Positions 41,799-50,753 of a stretch of DNA of 64,000 nt are shown here, piece after piece. Both the position numbers and the translations under genes were made by a program. The first letter of the stretch is position 1. Every line of letters begins with the position of its first letter. The notes under the pieces are model-generated. The model worked only from the letters and a program-made list of their open reading frames with translations, was not told the DNA's origin and ran no database searches. Source of the stretch: UBA12481 sp012523435. GTDB lineage: Bacteria > Bacteroidota > Bacteroidia > Bacteroidales > UBA12481. The stretch is taken from the NCBI GenBank assembly GCA_028686135.1, contig JAQUCP010000012.1, positions 1-64,000 of the forward strand. The letters run 5' to 3'.

Positions 41799-44651
41799 AT
41801 GATGATCAGATTGAAACGAGCACTGTTCACCCTGTTGTGTATTGGCGTGTCGATAGCCTTTGCTATGGGCCAAACCGAAAAGAAACCTATTGATTTTACC
41901 CATTATGACTCCTGGAAAACCCTTTCGGGGCAACAGATTTCCAATGATGGGAGCCTGGTATCCTGGATCGTAAGACCCCATGTCGGGGATGGAGATCTTT
42001 ACCTGGGGGGCTGGGAACAGTCGCAGCCGGTATCCGTTTTTAATCGGGGATCCCAGGCGCAGTTTTCACCCCAGTCGAACTGGCTGGCTTTCAGGGTTTC
42101 TCCTCAAGCTGATACCGTCCGACAGGCCAAAATAAAAAAGGTTAAGAAGGAGAAGATGCCTAAGGATTCGCTTGGAATCTTTGTGGTTAGCAGTCAAGAA
42201 ACAATTTATTACCCACTGCTTAAATCCTTTAAAGTCGCTGACCAATCCTCACGCTGGATTGCTTTCCAGATGGAGGAAAAGAGTGCTGACGTGAAAGGAG
42301 CCAAAAGAGATACTACCCAGGGATCCAAAAAGGATGAGGAATCCAAGTCAAAGAAGAAATCAGAATATAACGGGCTTCCCCTGATTGTGCTAGATCCGCT
42401 CACCGGTGATTCCTTGAATTTCCCAACTGTGACGGAATATTTCTTTTCAAAAGATGGTAAGTGGTTGTGTATGATAGGAATAGAAGAGGATAGCGTGACA
42501 CAGTCAACCATCACGGTGTTCGATACTGAAAAGGGTAAGGAGCAGATGGCTTGGATTGAACCAGGTGTTGCCAAGGGATTAGTGTGTGACGAAAAGGGTA
42601 GCCAGTTGGCATTTCTGTTTACCACGGATACTACAAAGACTAAAAACTACCGTCTTTATCACTGGCCGGTCAAAGAGAAGGCTCCGTTATTAGTTGCGGA
42701 TTCCACCACCAAGGGGATGCCGGATGGTTGGAGTGTGAGCGAAAACAGCCGGCTACGGTTCTCTCCCAACGGAGAAAGGCTGTTCTTCGGGACTGCTGTT
42801 CGACCGATTATCGAAGAGGAAAAGAAAGACTCTCTGCTGGCGGATGATAAGGTGTCGGTTGATATCTGGCACTGGCAGGAGGATGTGTTAATGAGCATGC
42901 AGCTGAAGCGGGTCAATCAGGAAAGCCGGAAAAATTATCAGGCTGTTTATCATATCAAGAAGAAGCAGATGGTTCAACTTGAGCATCCGGATAATTTGGC
43001 ATCGGTTCGGTTGTTTAAGGATGGTGATCTTGATTTAGCTCTTGGAACGGACGATCAATCTTACCGGATAACAAATGCGGTAAGCTTTACCAATTGGAGT
43101 GATTATTATCTGGTGGATATTACCACGGGTAGTAAGGAGTTACTATTTCAGAAGGCTGCTTTCAGGCCAGGGGCTTCTCAGGAGGGTAACTATCTATATT
43201 GGTGGGAACCAGCTGATTCCTGCTACTATTGCTATAATATTAAAGAGAGAGCTACGGTGAACCTAACGGAAGGGATGAACGGGATCTTTGCTAATGAGAC
43301 TCATGATTCCCCAACTGAAACACGGAGTTACGGAGTAATGGGATGGGCTCCGAAGGACAAATGGCTTTATCTGTATGATCGCTATGATATTTGGCGTTTT
43401 GATCCAGAGGACCAGGAGGAGCCGGTTTGTATTACGGGAGGAAAGGGTAGAGAAAGCGAGCGATCTTATCGCTATGTCACCCTCGATCGTGAAGAGAAAA
43501 CCATTGATGCTGAAAAGATTAACCTGTTTTCGGTGACAGGTGTCCGAGATAAGAATTCGGGCTTTTGCCGTTTTACTCTCAAAAATCCAGATCTGAATCC
43601 GGTGGTTTTGCAGGATGTCCGCTTCAGTAATCCAACCAAGGCCAAGGATTCAGACCGGATAATCTGGACCAGAAGCACGGTTTCGGAGTATCCGAATGTC
43701 TGGTGTAGTGATCTAAACTTTAATGGTGCACGTCAATTGTCTGATGCGAATCCCCAGCAGGAGGATTATTTGTGGGCATCGGTTGAATTGCTTGAGTGGA
43801 TCGATCTTGACGGTGTGAAGTGCCAAGGTCTGCTTTACAAGCCAGAGAATTTTGACCCGAATAAGAAGTATCCGATGATTGTTTATTTCTATGAACGGCA
43901 TTCGGATGGGATGCACACGCATTATGTGCCTCGTGCTAGCGCCAGTGTTGTCAATCCGCTGGAATATGCATCGAATGGATATTTGATTTTCATGCCCGAT
44001 ATCCGTTTCTTCGTTGGTTTCCCCGGGAAATCTTTCTATAATGCTATCATGAGTGGCTTGATGGATTTGAACACAAGAGGGTTCGTTGATATGGATCGTC
44101 TTGGGATTCAGGGGCAGAGCTGGGGTGGATATGGAACCGCTTACATGATTACTCAGACGGATATTTTCAAGGCTGCTTCGCCGGGAGCACCCGTCAGCAA
44201 TATGACTTCAGCCTATGGTGGAATCCGGACGGAGAGTGGGATGGTTCGACAGTCACAGTATGAGAAGACTCAGAGTCGTATTGGCGGATCGCTATGGGAG
44301 AAACCGGAGTTGTACGTCGAGAACAGTCCTCTCTTCTTTGCCGACCGGATCAACACGCCTTGTCTGATCAGACATGATGATGCGGATGGTGCTGTTCCAT
44401 TCAGCGAAGGAGTTCAGCTTTTTGTTGCCCTTCGTCGTCTTGGCAAGCCTTCGTGGTTGATCAATTATAACAACGCTCCGCACAACCTTTCTCGCCAGGC
44501 AGATAAGAAAGATTGGAGTGTCAGAATGATGCAGTTTTTCAATCATTACCTCAAGGATGAGCCAGCTCCTGATTGGATGACCAAGGGTGTTAAGGCCATC
44601 GACAAGAAGGATAATGATTTCTATTACAGATCGTTCACAGAAAAAGAATAG
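41799..44651 (+). CDS. Secreted prolyl-oligopeptidase-family (S9) peptidase
   Basis: 950 aa. Signal peptide (residues 1-25, ending AMGQ), a large N-terminal beta-propeller-like region (about 30-690) with a Lys/Asp/Ser-rich low-complexity insert near residues 160-190, and a C-terminal alpha/beta hydrolase domain with the triad S774 (GQSWGGYG), D863 (DDADGAVPF) and H895 (NNAPHNLSR). It should cleave short peptides in the periplasm. The intact triad and full length indicate an active enzyme. Confidence 0.9.
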   Translation: MMIRLKRALFTLLCIGVSIAFAMGQTEKKPIDFTHYDSWKTLSGQQISNDGSLVSWIVRPHVGDGDLYLGGWEQSQPVSVFNRGSQAQFSPQSNWLAFRVSPQADTVRQAKIKKVKKEKMPKDSLGIFVVSSQETIYYPLLKSFKVADQSSRWIAFQMEEKSADVKGAKRDTTQGSKKDEESKSKKKSEYNGLPLIVLDPLTGDSLNFPTVTEYFFSKDGKWLCMIGIEEDSVTQSTITVFDTEKGKEQMAWIEPGVAKGLVCDEKGSQLAFLFTTDTTKTKNYRLYHWPVKEKAPLLVADSTTKGMPDGWSVSENSRLRFSPNGERLFFGTAVRPIIEEEKKDSLLADDKVSVDIWHWQEDVLMSMQLKRVNQESRKNYQAVYHIKKKQMVQLEHPDNLASVRLFKDGDLDLALGTDDQSYRITNAVSFTNWSDYYLVDITTGSKELLFQKAAFRPGASQEGNYLYWWEPADSCYYCYNIKERATVNLTEGMNGIFANETHDSPTETRSYGVMGWAPKDKWLYLYDRYDIWRFDPEDQEEPVCITGGKGRESERSYRYVTLDREEKTIDAEKINLFSVTGVRDKNSGFCRFTLKNPDLNPVVLQDVRFSNPTKAKDSDRIIWTRSTVSEYPNVWCSDLNFNGARQLSDANPQQEDYLWASVELLEWIDLDGVKCQGLLYKPENFDPNKKYPMIVYFYERHSDGMHTHYVPRASASVVNPLEYASNGYLIFMPDIRFFVGFPGKSFYNAIMSGLMDLNTRGFVDMDRLGIQGQSWGGYGTAYMITQTDIFKAASPGAPVSNMTSAYGGIRTESGMVRQSQYEKTQSRIGGSLWEKPELYVENSPLFFADRINTPCLIRHDDADGAVPFSEGVQLFVALRRLGKPSWLINYNNAPHNLSRQADKKDWSVRMMQFFNHYLKDEPAPDWMTKGVKAIDKKDNDFYYRSFTEKE

Positions 44652-44708
44652 TCTGATAGGTAAATAAATCAGTTTGGCGGAGAACTAAACCGACCAAGCG
44701 GAACCCCG

Positions 44709-45446
44709 ATGTGCGTTTTTCTTTCAATGAGGGCTGATCAGTCGCACTTGCAAAAGCGTTTCGGATCGGTAGAGATCGACTTGAATTTTTTTAAGCCGGC
44801 CTATCTTCAAAGTGCTTTTGAATTTCCGCGGTGGCCGGTTATTACGGGTGAGCAGCCCAAACGCTTTAGTTTCCTCACCTGGGGTCTCATTCCACCCTGG
44901 GTGAGGAGTGCTGAAGAGGCACGTAAGTTTCGGGCTAACACAGTGAATGCAAGAGCTGAAACTCTGTTTGACAAGCCAGCTTTTCGCAGTGCGGCAGCCA
45001 ATCGTCATTGTCTGGTTGTGGTAGATGGTTTTTTCGAGTTTCGAGAGCTGGATGGTCGCAAGTTTCCCTATTTTATCCGGATGCGTGAAGGCCAGCCATT
45101 CACCATGGCCGGCCTTCATGATACCTGGGTTGATCCGGCGACGGGTGAGGTCATCCCGACTTTCACCATCGTAACTACTCGGGCAAATGGTGTGATGGCC
45201 AAGATTCATAATCGAAAAAAGCGGATGCCTGTGATTCTTCCTAAGGAACAGGAAATGGAATGGCTGACGGCAGGATCCGGAGGAGCAGAATTGTTGGCTC
45301 CTTGTCCGGATGATTGGTTGCAGGCCTGGCCAGTATCGGGTTTGATAACCTCAAGAACGGCTGAGCGCAATGTGCCGTCAGTTCAGGAACCGTATAGTTA
45401 TCAAGAGCTAACAAACGAAAAGCCCCTTCAAGGTTCCCTATTCTGA
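44709..45446 (+). CDS. SRAP-domain protein (YedK/HMCES family)
   Basis: 245-aa protein that crosslinks to abasic sites in single-stranded DNA and shields them. After removal of Met1, Cys2 becomes the N-terminal nucleophile (MCVF; most family members read MCGR). The other active-site residues are visible: N80 (NARAET), E110 (DGFFEF) and H167 (KIHNRKKRMPVIL). It converges on the DUF4924 gene with a 3-base gap. Confidence 0.92.
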   Translation: MCVFLSMRADQSHLQKRFGSVEIDLNFFKPAYLQSAFEFPRWPVITGEQPKRFSFLTWGLIPPWVRSAEEARKFRANTVNARAETLFDKPAFRSAAANRHCLVVVDGFFEFRELDGRKFPYFIRMREGQPFTMAGLHDTWVDPATGEVIPTFTIVTTRANGVMAKIHNRKKRMPVILPKEQEMEWLTAGSGGAELLAPCPDDWLQAWPVSGLITSRTAERNVPSVQEPYSYQELTNEKPLQGSLF

Positions 45447-45449
45447 TTT

Positions 45450-45995
45450 TTAAATCTCAATACGGCCCTCTTCGAAGTCTCGGTACTTGGAAGAGAATAG
45501 TGCGATCATTTTTCTGATGCTGCTGATGGCCTCAGCGGTATCGTCCGAGATGTCGCGTTTTCTCATTTTCATCAGCAGGGATCCGTAAAGAACAGTCAGA
45601 CAAACTTCAATGTCCGGGATTTTTTCTTTTAATCCCATCCGGTTACGGAAGTCTCCGATATTATAGATAGCTTCCTGATAGGCATTCTGGTAATCCGAAT
45701 GAAATGAGCTGTCTATCAGTCTGAAATGAAAGTCGTTCAGGTCGGCAACCAGGCTAACCAAGAATTGTAAATGTCCGGATTTCGTAATTTTTTCGCGAAT
45801 CATGGAATCTACAATGTCAGCATACCATTCGGAGATTTCCTTTTTGATAGCTGGGTCCACTGCAAATTGTTCCACCAGTTCTTTTTGGATTCTTTCACGG
45901 TTGAATTCAAAGGCACGCATGAGGTCCTCAATCTGCCACATATACAGGATGTATTCGGCAATGTTTTCTTCGCGTTTCTTTCTGGAAATGATCAT
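45450..45995 (-). CDS. DUF4924 family protein
   Basis: 181-aa all-helical cytosolic protein beginning MIISRKKREENIAEYILYMW and containing EISEWYADIVDSMIREK and IEVCLTVLYGSLLMKMRKR. This matches my memory of DUF4924, a Bacteroidota-restricted family with no known function. It lies 9 bases after the Hsp15-like gene, the last member of the sensor kinase operon. Confidence 0.8.
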   Translation of the reverse strand: MIISRKKREENIAEYILYMWQIEDLMRAFEFNRERIQKELVEQFAVDPAIKKEISEWYADIVDSMIREKITKSGHLQFLVSLVADLNDFHFRLIDSSFHSDYQNAYQEAIYNIGDFRNRMGLKEKIPDIEVCLTVLYGSLLMKMRKRDISDDTAEAISSIRKMIALFSSKYRDFEEGRIEI

Positions 45996-46004
45996 TTTAT
46001 CAGT

Positions 46005-46379
46005 TTATGAGGTCAGCTTATCCAGATCTCGTCGCTCTTTTTTCGTTGGTCGGCCGGCTCCCCGGTCGCGAAGAAAGAAGGCGTTTTCGTGGATTTTTTT
46101 CACCCGTTCTAACTCTTCAGGTGGGGTAAGGTTGGTGACATTATGTGAGGCTTCGGGTGCTGAAACCCGTTTTTCGATCAGTCCATCAACCCGATAGGTG
46201 AGAGTCAGGGGAGGTTTTTTAACGGTAATGATATCGCCCAGTCTGACAGTACGGCTTGGTTTAGCTGGTTCTCCACCAACGAGCACTCTTGACATTCGGC
46301 AGTTTTCGGTGGCCAGGTTCCGGGTTTTAAAGATTCTGACCGCCCACAACCATTTATCTATCCTGATACCTTCAGTCAC
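46005..46379 (-). CDS. hslR: S4-domain RNA-binding protein (Hsp15/HslR family)
   Basis: 124 aa, GTG start. The S4 domain (RIDKWLWAVRIFKTRNLATE ... GEPAKPSRTVRLGDIITVK) and a basic C-terminal helix are those of Hsp15, which binds 50S subunits carrying stalled nascent chains and helps recycle them after heat shock. The start overlaps the response-regulator stop by 4 bases (GTGA), tying it to the two-component operon. Confidence 0.9.
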   Translation of the reverse strand: MTEGIRIDKWLWAVRIFKTRNLATENCRMSRVLVGGEPAKPSRTVRLGDIITVKKPPLTLTYRVDGLIEKRVSAPEASHNVTNLTPPEELERVKKIHENAFFLRDRGAGRPTKKERRDLDKLTS

Positions 46380-47077
46380 AATTCGTTAACCTCCAATTTA
46401 AAACCGGTTCCATGAATATTAACAATATTTACTGTTGGTTCTGATTTAAGGTAATTTCGGAGTTTGGCAATATAGACATCCATGCTTCTGCCCATAAAGT
46501 AATCGTCTGAACCCCAGATTTGTAAAAGAATCTGTTCTCGCCGAACAAGGTTATTGACGTTTTGGCAGAGCATTTTCAATAGCAATGCTTCTTTCTTGGT
46601 TAATCGTCTTTCTTCTCCGTGAATTTGGAGTACTTGGTTGGCAAAATCAAAAATGATTTGGCCAATTGTAAAGACGTTGTTATGTGTGTTTTCTTGCTGC
46701 TTGCCGATTCTGCGGAGGATATTTTCTATTCTGAGTTTGAGTTCTTCTGTGCTAAAGGGTTTAGTGATATAATCATCTGCGCCTAGTTTTAGTCCTTTGA
46801 TTCGATCTGACTGTAGAGCTTTAGCGGTCACGAAAATAAAAGGTGTCTGAGGGTTGATCAGGTGGATCTCTTCAGCCAGTGAGAATCCATCTTTTACCGG
46901 AAGCATGACATCCAGGATACAGAGGTCGAACTGGCGGCTTTTAAAAGCTGTCAGGCCAGATTCTCCATTTTTTTGAAGATCAATCCGATAGCCCTCCATT
47001 TCAAGGAAGTCCTGGAGCATATATCCGAGGTTTTGGTCATCCTCGACCAGTAGAATGTCAGCTTTTACCTCTTTCAT
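46376..47077 (-). CDS. OmpR-family response regulator (RprY-like)
   Basis: 233 aa. Receiver domain with the acidic pocket E12-D13-D14, phospho-acceptor D56 (LCILDVMLP), T84-region VTAK and the conserved lysine of YITKPF, followed by a winged-helix DNA-binding domain (LTKKEALLLKMLCQNVNNLV ... RSMDVYIAKLRNYL, GTGFKLEV). Overlaps both the kinase (4 bases) and the Hsp15-like gene (4 bases). Resembles RprY of Bacteroides. Confidence 0.93.
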   Translation of the reverse strand: MKEVKADILLVEDDQNLGYMLQDFLEMEGYRIDLQKNGESGLTAFKSRQFDLCILDVMLPVKDGFSLAEEIHLINPQTPFIFVTAKALQSDRIKGLKLGADDYITKPFSTEELKLRIENILRRIGKQQENTHNNVFTIGQIIFDFANQVLQIHGEERRLTKKEALLLKMLCQNVNNLVRREQILLQIWGSDDYFMGRSMDVYIAKLRNYLKSEPTVNIVNIHGTGFKLEVNEL

Positions 47078-48342
47078 TTGGGTAAAGTTAGGATAAATTT
47101 GGAACCCTTTCCGGGATCACTTTTCAGGCGGATGTTTCCACCGTGGATTTCGACCATTGTTTTGACGTAATATAGACCCAGTCCGCTACCTTTTACGTTA
47201 TGCAGGTTTCCGGTAGGTACGCGATAGAATTTTTCAAAGATATGTTTCTGAGCTTTTGGGCTAATTCCAATTCCGTTGTCGTTAATCTCCATCGTAAACT
47301 CTTTGGATGAGAACCGGGTTGTGATGGTGATCAGGGGGGCGGCAATGGAATATTTTTGAGCATTATCGATGAGGTTATGAATGATGTTAGTGAAGTGAAC
47401 CGGGTCAACTGAGATTTCTTCATGGTCATCACACAGATCCAGTTCTATCTTGGCTCCAGGCCGACAATCTTCAAGGCAAATATGGTCAACGGCATCTCGT
47501 ATCAGCTCATTAATATCCGTTGGGATGCGATCGATGTGTGGGTTTTCCTGATTCCAGAGGGCGAATTGCAGAACCTTATCCACCAGTGAGCGCATTCGGC
47601 TGTTTTCTTCTTGCACGATGGTAACATATCGGCCAATTCGGTCTGAATTTTTCGTTGCATCAGGTCGGCGGAGAACGTCGCAAGCGAGGGAGATGTTAGC
47701 GATCGGGGTTTTAAATTCGTGTGTCATATTATTGATGAAATCATTTCTGATTTCGGTAATCCTCTTTTGCCTGATAATGGAGAGCAGGATGAAGGTAAAG
47801 CAGAGGATTACGACCAGCAGGAAGACGGTTGATAGGGCGAGCCAGACGAGCAGATCGGAGAGGATGACTTGTTTTGGGTGGCCAAAATCGATCTCCATCC
47901 GGTGGCTTTCAGTGAGTCCAAGACAGGAGAGGCTGATTTGATGTAGGCTGGTGTAGTTACTGTGCCCGGTGGCCAGTTTTTTCTCGTATAGGACTTGTGC
48001 TGTAGCGCACTTGACTACTCTAAGTCCATAATCGCTTGGCAGGCCATGGTATGCAAAATGGATCTTTAGGATGGAGTCCATTTTGGCCGGATCGAGGTTA
48101 ACAAACATACTGTCAGCGCCGATTGGAGTCTGCAGGCATCCGCAATTTGCATCGCATGGTTCGCCCCGTTTTACGTGGACATATTCATCCAGGGCTCCTT
48201 GGAGCGCGATGGTTGCCCGGTTGTTGAACTGTTCTTCGCCCAGCCGGAGGGCATTATTGATCCAGTAAAGTTGAGTTGCGATCAGGCCTATCAGCGAGAT
48301 CGTTGAAAAGGTTATGATCCAACGGATTGTTCTGTTTTTCAT
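47074..48342 (-). CDS. Membrane sensor histidine kinase (RprX-like) with Cys-rich sensor domain
   Basis: 422 aa. TM1 at about residues 9-27, an extracytoplasmic sensor of about 135 residues, TM2 at about 163-190, then DHp with phospho-acceptor H208 (NMTHEFKTPIAN) and the ATPase domain with N (NLIDNAQKY), G1 (NDNGIGI), F (KFYRV) and G2 (GSGLGLYYV) boxes. The sensor domain carries five cysteines (63, 67, 69, 112, 140) including CDANCGC, which suggests a redox- or metal-responsive input, by inference. First gene of the kinase-regulator-Hsp15-DUF4924 operon. Confidence 0.92.
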   Translation of the reverse strand: MKNRTIRWIITFSTISLIGLIATQLYWINNALRLGEEQFNNRATIALQGALDEYVHVKRGEPCDANCGCLQTPIGADSMFVNLDPAKMDSILKIHFAYHGLPSDYGLRVVKCATAQVLYEKKLATGHSNYTSLHQISLSCLGLTESHRMEIDFGHPKQVILSDLLVWLALSTVFLLVVILCFTFILLSIIRQKRITEIRNDFINNMTHEFKTPIANISLACDVLRRPDATKNSDRIGRYVTIVQEENSRMRSLVDKVLQFALWNQENPHIDRIPTDINELIRDAVDHICLEDCRPGAKIELDLCDDHEEISVDPVHFTNIIHNLIDNAQKYSIAAPLITITTRFSSKEFTMEINDNGIGISPKAQKHIFEKFYRVPTGNLHNVKGSGLGLYYVKTMVEIHGGNIRLKSDPGKGSKFILTLPK

Positions 48343-48356
48343 ATTGACTTATTGGG

Positions 48357-48364
48357 CAAAATTA
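48357..48364 (-). promoter_or_regulatory. -7 promoter element of the sensor kinase operon
   Basis: On the minus strand the sequence is TAATTTTG, an exact TAnnTTTG match, giving a short leader of about 10 bases. No convincing -33 element. Confidence 0.4.
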
Positions 48365-48426
48365 GCGGGAAAGCCCAACTTTTTGGTTGGTTAACAATAA
48401 ATTAACAGGGAGTGTTATCCTCCGGG

Positions 48427-49026
48427 TTAGAGGCTATTGTTTTCGTTGGATAGAGTGCCAGGAGGTTCCCATGGGCGATTGAAATGGGTCATTGTTTGAT
48501 CAACACCCTGAGTTCCGAAGCTGCGAATTAGGCTTGCGGCTGTTTTTAGCCGTTCGGGAAGAAGAGGTTGTTCCTCAGGCGACCATTCTCCGAGGACAAA
48601 ATTGACAGGATTGCCAATGACTGGTCCGATTCCAAATCGCATTCGGGGGTACTGGTCATGTCCGAGCAGTTCATTGATACTTTTCAATCCATTGTGTCCC
48701 CCGTCGCTTCCGCTTTTTCTAAGCCGGAGTTGTCCGAATGGCAGTGCCAAGTCATCAACCAGGACCAGCAGGTTAGCGGGATCGACGGCTGATTTTTGCA
48801 TCCAATAACGGACTGCTTTGCCGCTAAGATTCATGAAGGTACTAGGTTTCAAAAGGATGAAGGTCCTTCCCTTGAAACGGTACTCAGCCAGGTCGCCATA
48901 ACGGGCAGGGGTAAAAACGATATTGGACGCGCTCGCGAGTGCGTCCAATATCATAAAGCCGATATTATGCCTGGTGAAACTGTATTCCTGACCAATATTT
49001 CCGAGTCCGGCAATCAGATATTTCAC
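48427..49026 (-). CDS. pth: Peptidyl-tRNA hydrolase
   Basis: 199-aa enzyme that recycles peptidyl-tRNA dropped from ribosomes; GTG start. Active-site residues N10 (GLGNIG), H20 (TRHNIG), N66 (FMNLSG), D91/D92 and N112 (GGHNGL) are in place. It lies 31 bases after rplY on the same strand, a common pairing. A long palindrome lies within codons 25-36 (listed separately). Confidence 0.95.
   Translation of the reverse strand: MKYLIAGLGNIGQEYSFTRHNIGFMILDALASASNIVFTPARYGDLAEYRFKGRTFILLKPSTFMNLSGKAVRYWMQKSAVDPANLLVLVDDLALPFGQLRLRKSGSDGGHNGLKSINELLGHDQYPRMRFGIGPVIGNPVNFVLGEWSPEEQPLLPERLKTAASLIRSFGTQGVDQTMTHFNRPWEPPGTLSNENNSL
48919..48952. repeat. 34-bp near-perfect palindrome inside pth
   Basis: The left arm GATATTGGACGCGCTCG (48919-48935) and the right arm (48936-48952) are reverse complements at 16 of 17 positions, with no spacer. 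It covers the last base of codon 25 to the last base of codon 36 of pth, about 75-107 bases after the start codon. It would form a very stable mRNA hairpin or a DNA cruciform. Confidence 0.9.
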
Positions 49027-49057
49027 CTGGGTAGGGTGTTATTAACTCGAGGATCAA

Positions 49058-49642
49058 CTATTTTTGGGCTGGCTGTTCGGTCTCAGCAGTAGCCTTAGCA
49101 GCACGGGTAGTTTTGATAGTAGCTACCACGGCGTTTTTCGGATTGAGCATTTCGAGGCCGTCAAAGGAGAGGTCCCGAACTTTAATGGAGTGGCCCACTT
49201 CGAGGTTGGTGACATCAACCAGCAGTTGAGCGGGAATATCTTTCACGAGGCCCTTCACCGTCAGTTTTCTCATTTGCAGAGCCAGCTTACCACCTTGCTG
49301 AACACCTTTAGCGAATCCTTCAAGTTGAACAGGGATAGCCACAGTGATAGGTTTTTCGGGGATTACCTCGATAAAGTCGATGTGGAGAATTTTGTCCGTG
49401 ACGGGATGAAATTGAATCTCTTTCACGACGGCCTGGTGGGCGGTGCCATCCAGATCCAGGTTGGCGAGGTACACATGAGGGGTATAAACCAGGTGCCCAA
49501 ATTCTTTTGCATCAGCCTCAAAATGAATAGGTTGGTTAATGCCGTAAATTATACAGGGAATTCTCTCTTCTAAACGAACCTTCTTAGTTGCTTTTTTGCC
49601 AAGGTCGGTACGAATAGTACCTTTCAGATCCAGTGTTTTCAT
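49058..49642 (-). CDS. rplY: 50S ribosomal protein L25/general stress protein Ctc (bL25)
   Basis: 194-aa 5S rRNA-binding protein with the L25 domain (residues 1-90, IPCIIYGINQPIHFEADAKEF) and the C-terminal TL5/Ctc beta domain (PEKPITVAIPVQLEGFAKGV, IPAQLLVDVTNLEVGHSIKV). The Ala/Thr/Lys/Glu-rich tail is low-complexity. Upstream of pth with a 31-base gap. A 115-bp region with a promoter element separates it from prs. Confidence 0.93.
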   Translation of the reverse strand: MKTLDLKGTIRTDLGKKATKKVRLEERIPCIIYGINQPIHFEADAKEFGHLVYTPHVYLANLDLDGTAHQAVVKEIQFHPVTDKILHIDFIEVIPEKPITVAIPVQLEGFAKGVQQGGKLALQMRKLTVKGLVKDIPAQLLVDVTNLEVGHSIKVRDLSFDGLEMLNPKNAVVATIKTTRAAKATAETEQPAQK

Positions 49643-49742
49643 ATTACAGTTTGTGCTACTCAGGATTCCCTAGCTATCAGCCGGTTAGATGCCAAGGTCC
49701 CCCATTACACGTGAATTATTTATTCCGGCTATTTTGAGGGTG

Positions 49743-49750
49743 CAAATATA
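49743..49750 (-). promoter_or_regulatory. -7 promoter element of rplY-pth
   Basis: On the minus strand the sequence is TATATTTG, an exact TAnnTTTG match, 8 bases past the prs stop codon. Predicted leader of about 95 bases. Confidence 0.5.
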
Positions 49751-49757
49751 CACTATT

Positions 49758-50696
49758 TTATAATAGGAAAGTGGTGCTGATCGATTGATTGTTATAGACT
49801 TTTTTGATGACATCAGCGAACAGGTCGGAGATGGAGATCACTTTAATTTTCGGACTTGTTCTGTGGAGGGGGATTGAGTCGGTGACGATGATTTCTTCCA
49901 GGGCTGAGTTTTCGATTCGTTCGTAGGCGGGGCCGGTGAGTAGCGGGTGGGTTGCTATGCATCGGATCGATTTGGCTCCTTTTTCCATGATGAGGTTTGA
50001 AGCGCGGGTGATTGTTCCGGCGGTATCAATGATATCGTCAACCAGCACAACGTTTTTGCCGGCAACTTCACCGATGACGGTCATTTCGTCGATTACATTG
50101 GCTACTTTTCTAGTTTTGTGGCAGATAACCATGGGAACGTCGAGAAATTTAGCATAGGAGTTGGCTCTTTTTGTTCCGCCGGTATCTGGGGAGGCGATAA
50201 CCAGATTATCGAGTTTCAGACTGCTGATATAGTCAATAAACACATTACTTGCAAAGAGATGGTCAACCGGTACATCGAAGAATCCCTGGATCTGGTCGGC
50301 ATGAAGATCCATGGTGATTATGCGGCTGACTCCCGCGGCGGCCAGAAGGTTTGACATCAGTTTTGCGGCGATCGAAACTCGTGGTTTATCTTTGCGATCC
50401 TGCCGGGCATAACCGAAATAGGGGATGACAGCCACGATTTTATAGGCGGATGCTCGACTGGCAGCGTCAATCATCATGAGCAGCTCCAAGAGATTATCTG
50501 CAGGGCCGAAGGTTGATTGGATGATAAAGACAAAGTCGCCTCGGACGGTCTCTTCGAAGCAAGGCTGCATTTCGCCATCACTAAACCGTTGAATGGAAAC
50601 TTTGCCTAGTTCGGTGCCATAGGCCGCGGCAATTTTTTCTGCCAGATACCGGGAGTTGGTGCCGGAGAACAATTTGATCGGGCTGTTAGGGTGCAT
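49758..50696 (-). CDS. prs: Ribose-phosphate pyrophosphokinase (PRPP synthase)
   Basis: 312-aa enzyme making PRPP from ribose 5-phosphate and ATP for nucleotide, His and NAD synthesis. Motifs: SDGEMQPCFEETVRGDFVFI, the DLHADQIQGFFDVPVDHL region and the PRPP loop VVLVDDIIDTAGTI. The start at 50696 (MHPNSPIKLFSGTNSRYLAEK) is preferred to an upstream in-frame start at 50750. Confidence 0.96.
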   Translation of the reverse strand: MHPNSPIKLFSGTNSRYLAEKIAAAYGTELGKVSIQRFSDGEMQPCFEETVRGDFVFIIQSTFGPADNLLELLMMIDAASRASAYKIVAVIPYFGYARQDRKDKPRVSIAAKLMSNLLAAAGVSRIITMDLHADQIQGFFDVPVDHLFASNVFIDYISSLKLDNLVIASPDTGGTKRANSYAKFLDVPMVICHKTRKVANVIDEMTVIGEVAGKNVVLVDDIIDTAGTITRASNLIMEKGAKSIRCIATHPLLTGPAYERIENSALEEIIVTDSIPLHRTSPKIKVISISDLFADVIKKVYNNQSISTTFLL

Positions 50697-50738
50697 GAGC
50701 AAGGGTTGTTCTAAAGGTTCATAACTTTGAATACCGCG

Positions 50739-50746
50739 CAAAAATA
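50739..50746 (-). promoter_or_regulatory. -7 promoter element of prs
   Basis: On the minus strand the sequence is TATTTTTG, an exact TAnnTTTG match in the 57-bp gap between engB and prs. Predicted leader of about 36 bases. Confidence 0.4.
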
Positions 50747-50753
50747 GCAATAA

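Noticed and set aside
42279..42372. The Lys/Ser/Asp-rich stretch of the S9 peptidase as a frameshift or inserted element
   Set aside because: The frame stays open and the catalytic domain follows normally; it reads as an ordinary low-complexity loop in the propeller.
48370..48400. A CCAAC/GTTGG hairpin between pth and the sensor kinase as a pth terminator
   Set aside because: Only 5 bp and no T tract on the relevant strand.
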